Shown: positions 63,389-64,000 of the stretch, piece after piece | Position numbering within the stretch: position 1 is the first letter of the stretch | Layout of the letters: each line of letters begins with the position of its first letter | Origin: Ficedula albicollis | Taxonomy: Eukaryota > Chordata > Aves > Passeriformes > Muscicapidae | Length of the DNA: 64,000 bases | Direction of reading: 5' to 3' | Assembly: GCF_000247815.1 (NCBI RefSeq) | Contig: NC_021684.1 | Span: 7,564,650-7,628,649 of the forward strand | The notes under the pieces: generated by a model | Seen by the model: the letters and a program-made list of their open reading frames with translations, nothing else | Told to the model about the DNA's origin: nothing | Database searches by the model: none | Made by a program: the position numbers and the translations under genes

Positions 63389-63480
63389 AGAACTTCAGTA
63401 CCTGTGAGTGTATTCAGTGTTGGTACATTGCAACTCTCTGTGGTGTTATTTATACAACATAGTATATTATATATTATATA

Positions 63481-63505
63481 ATTATGTTATATTATATAAC
63501 ATAAT
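63481..63505. other. Perfect AT-rich palindrome
   Basis: Twelve-base arms (63481-63492 and 63494-63505) are exact reverse complements around a single T: ATTATGTTATAT and ATATAACATAAT. It sits in a longer AT-only patch from about 63461, and TA-type slippage is the likely origin. Confidence 0.8.
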
Positions 63506-64000
63506 GCCTATTAGCCAGGAGCTGAGGGCTCTGCTCCAGTGAAGGCAGTTTTGGTGTGTGCATAAGCTGTAAACCTTGTGACAATCATTGTCACAGCACT
63601 TCCAACACAATGGGCGTCCCTGCCCACAACAAACAACTCTCAAGCTCCCTGCACATCTCTTCCCAACCTCTTGCTGAGCTTTGGCAGGCTGGCACAATGG
63701 CAGATTCTGCAGCTGGTTTCCTTTAATGAACTGGAAATGGCGTTACACGGGTGCAGGCTTGGTGTTAACCCGTGATTGATGTGTTATTTCACCAGGTAAC
63801 TTCCTCTGTGCGTGCATTAGTGCAGAACAGACACGTTCCACTGCACACAATGGGTTCATTCTTCACTAGATAAATATAATGTGAGTAATTGCAGCTCATT
63901 ATGTAAATACATCTGTATGAGACTTTTATGGGGTAGTAATGGATTTTGCAGAATATCTTTCTCTTACATAGAAAGCTGGTTTTTAAAACAATGTAACAGT
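63506..64000. other. non-coding sequence, nothing recognised
   Basis: No exon, repeat family or RNA gene identified up to the end of the window. Confidence 0.55.

Overview
The window looks like AT-rich, non-coding DNA from a bird. The evidence is two 3'-end fragments of CR1 retrotransposons (44207-44303 on the minus strand, 63313-63388 on the plus strand), one LTR resembling an avian class III (ERVL-like) endogenous retrovirus (about 690-1075), and a low-GC background with T-rich, A/C-rich and ATCT simple repeats. I see no operons, ribosome binding sites, CRISPR arrays, rRNA or tRNA, and no gene whose product I can name.

The most conspicuous content is six uninterrupted poly-C tracts: 5996-6201, 6703-6996, 14791-15102, 18355-19216, 33962-34797 and 48174-48839. 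Together they cover 3,176 bases, and all are C on this strand. I read them as mis-filled assembly gaps rather than biology. The flanks of three of them look like the same sequence on both sides, and a fourth cuts off a CpG-rich island at 18230-18354. All long proline or glycine reading frames come from these tracts. One ordinary N gap lies at 51783-52004, next to an AT-dinucleotide repeat.

The second theme is short local duplication. At least thirteen direct repeats with units of about 34-131 bp lie at or within a few bases of each other between 7 kb and 61 kb, usually two copies differing by 0-4 percent. Notable cases are the 131-bp tandem at 41292-41553, two abutting duplications at 32228-32596, and a three-copy array at 56561-56821 whose outer copies are identical while the middle one has diverged.

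Coding content is weak and provisional. The best candidate is a minus-strand terminal exon at 24316-24583, which would encode a membrane segment followed by a coiled coil. Further minus-strand candidates with splice-like borders lie at 47052-47102, 31991-32099, 19770-19870 and 7678-7757, and a 40-bp plus-strand micro-exon candidate lies at 10412-10451. None was recognised as a known family, and I cannot show that they belong to one transcript. The rest appears to be intronic or intergenic. I found no convincing undescribed biological system. The items most worth checking are the exon candidates, the masked CpG island and the duplication cluster.
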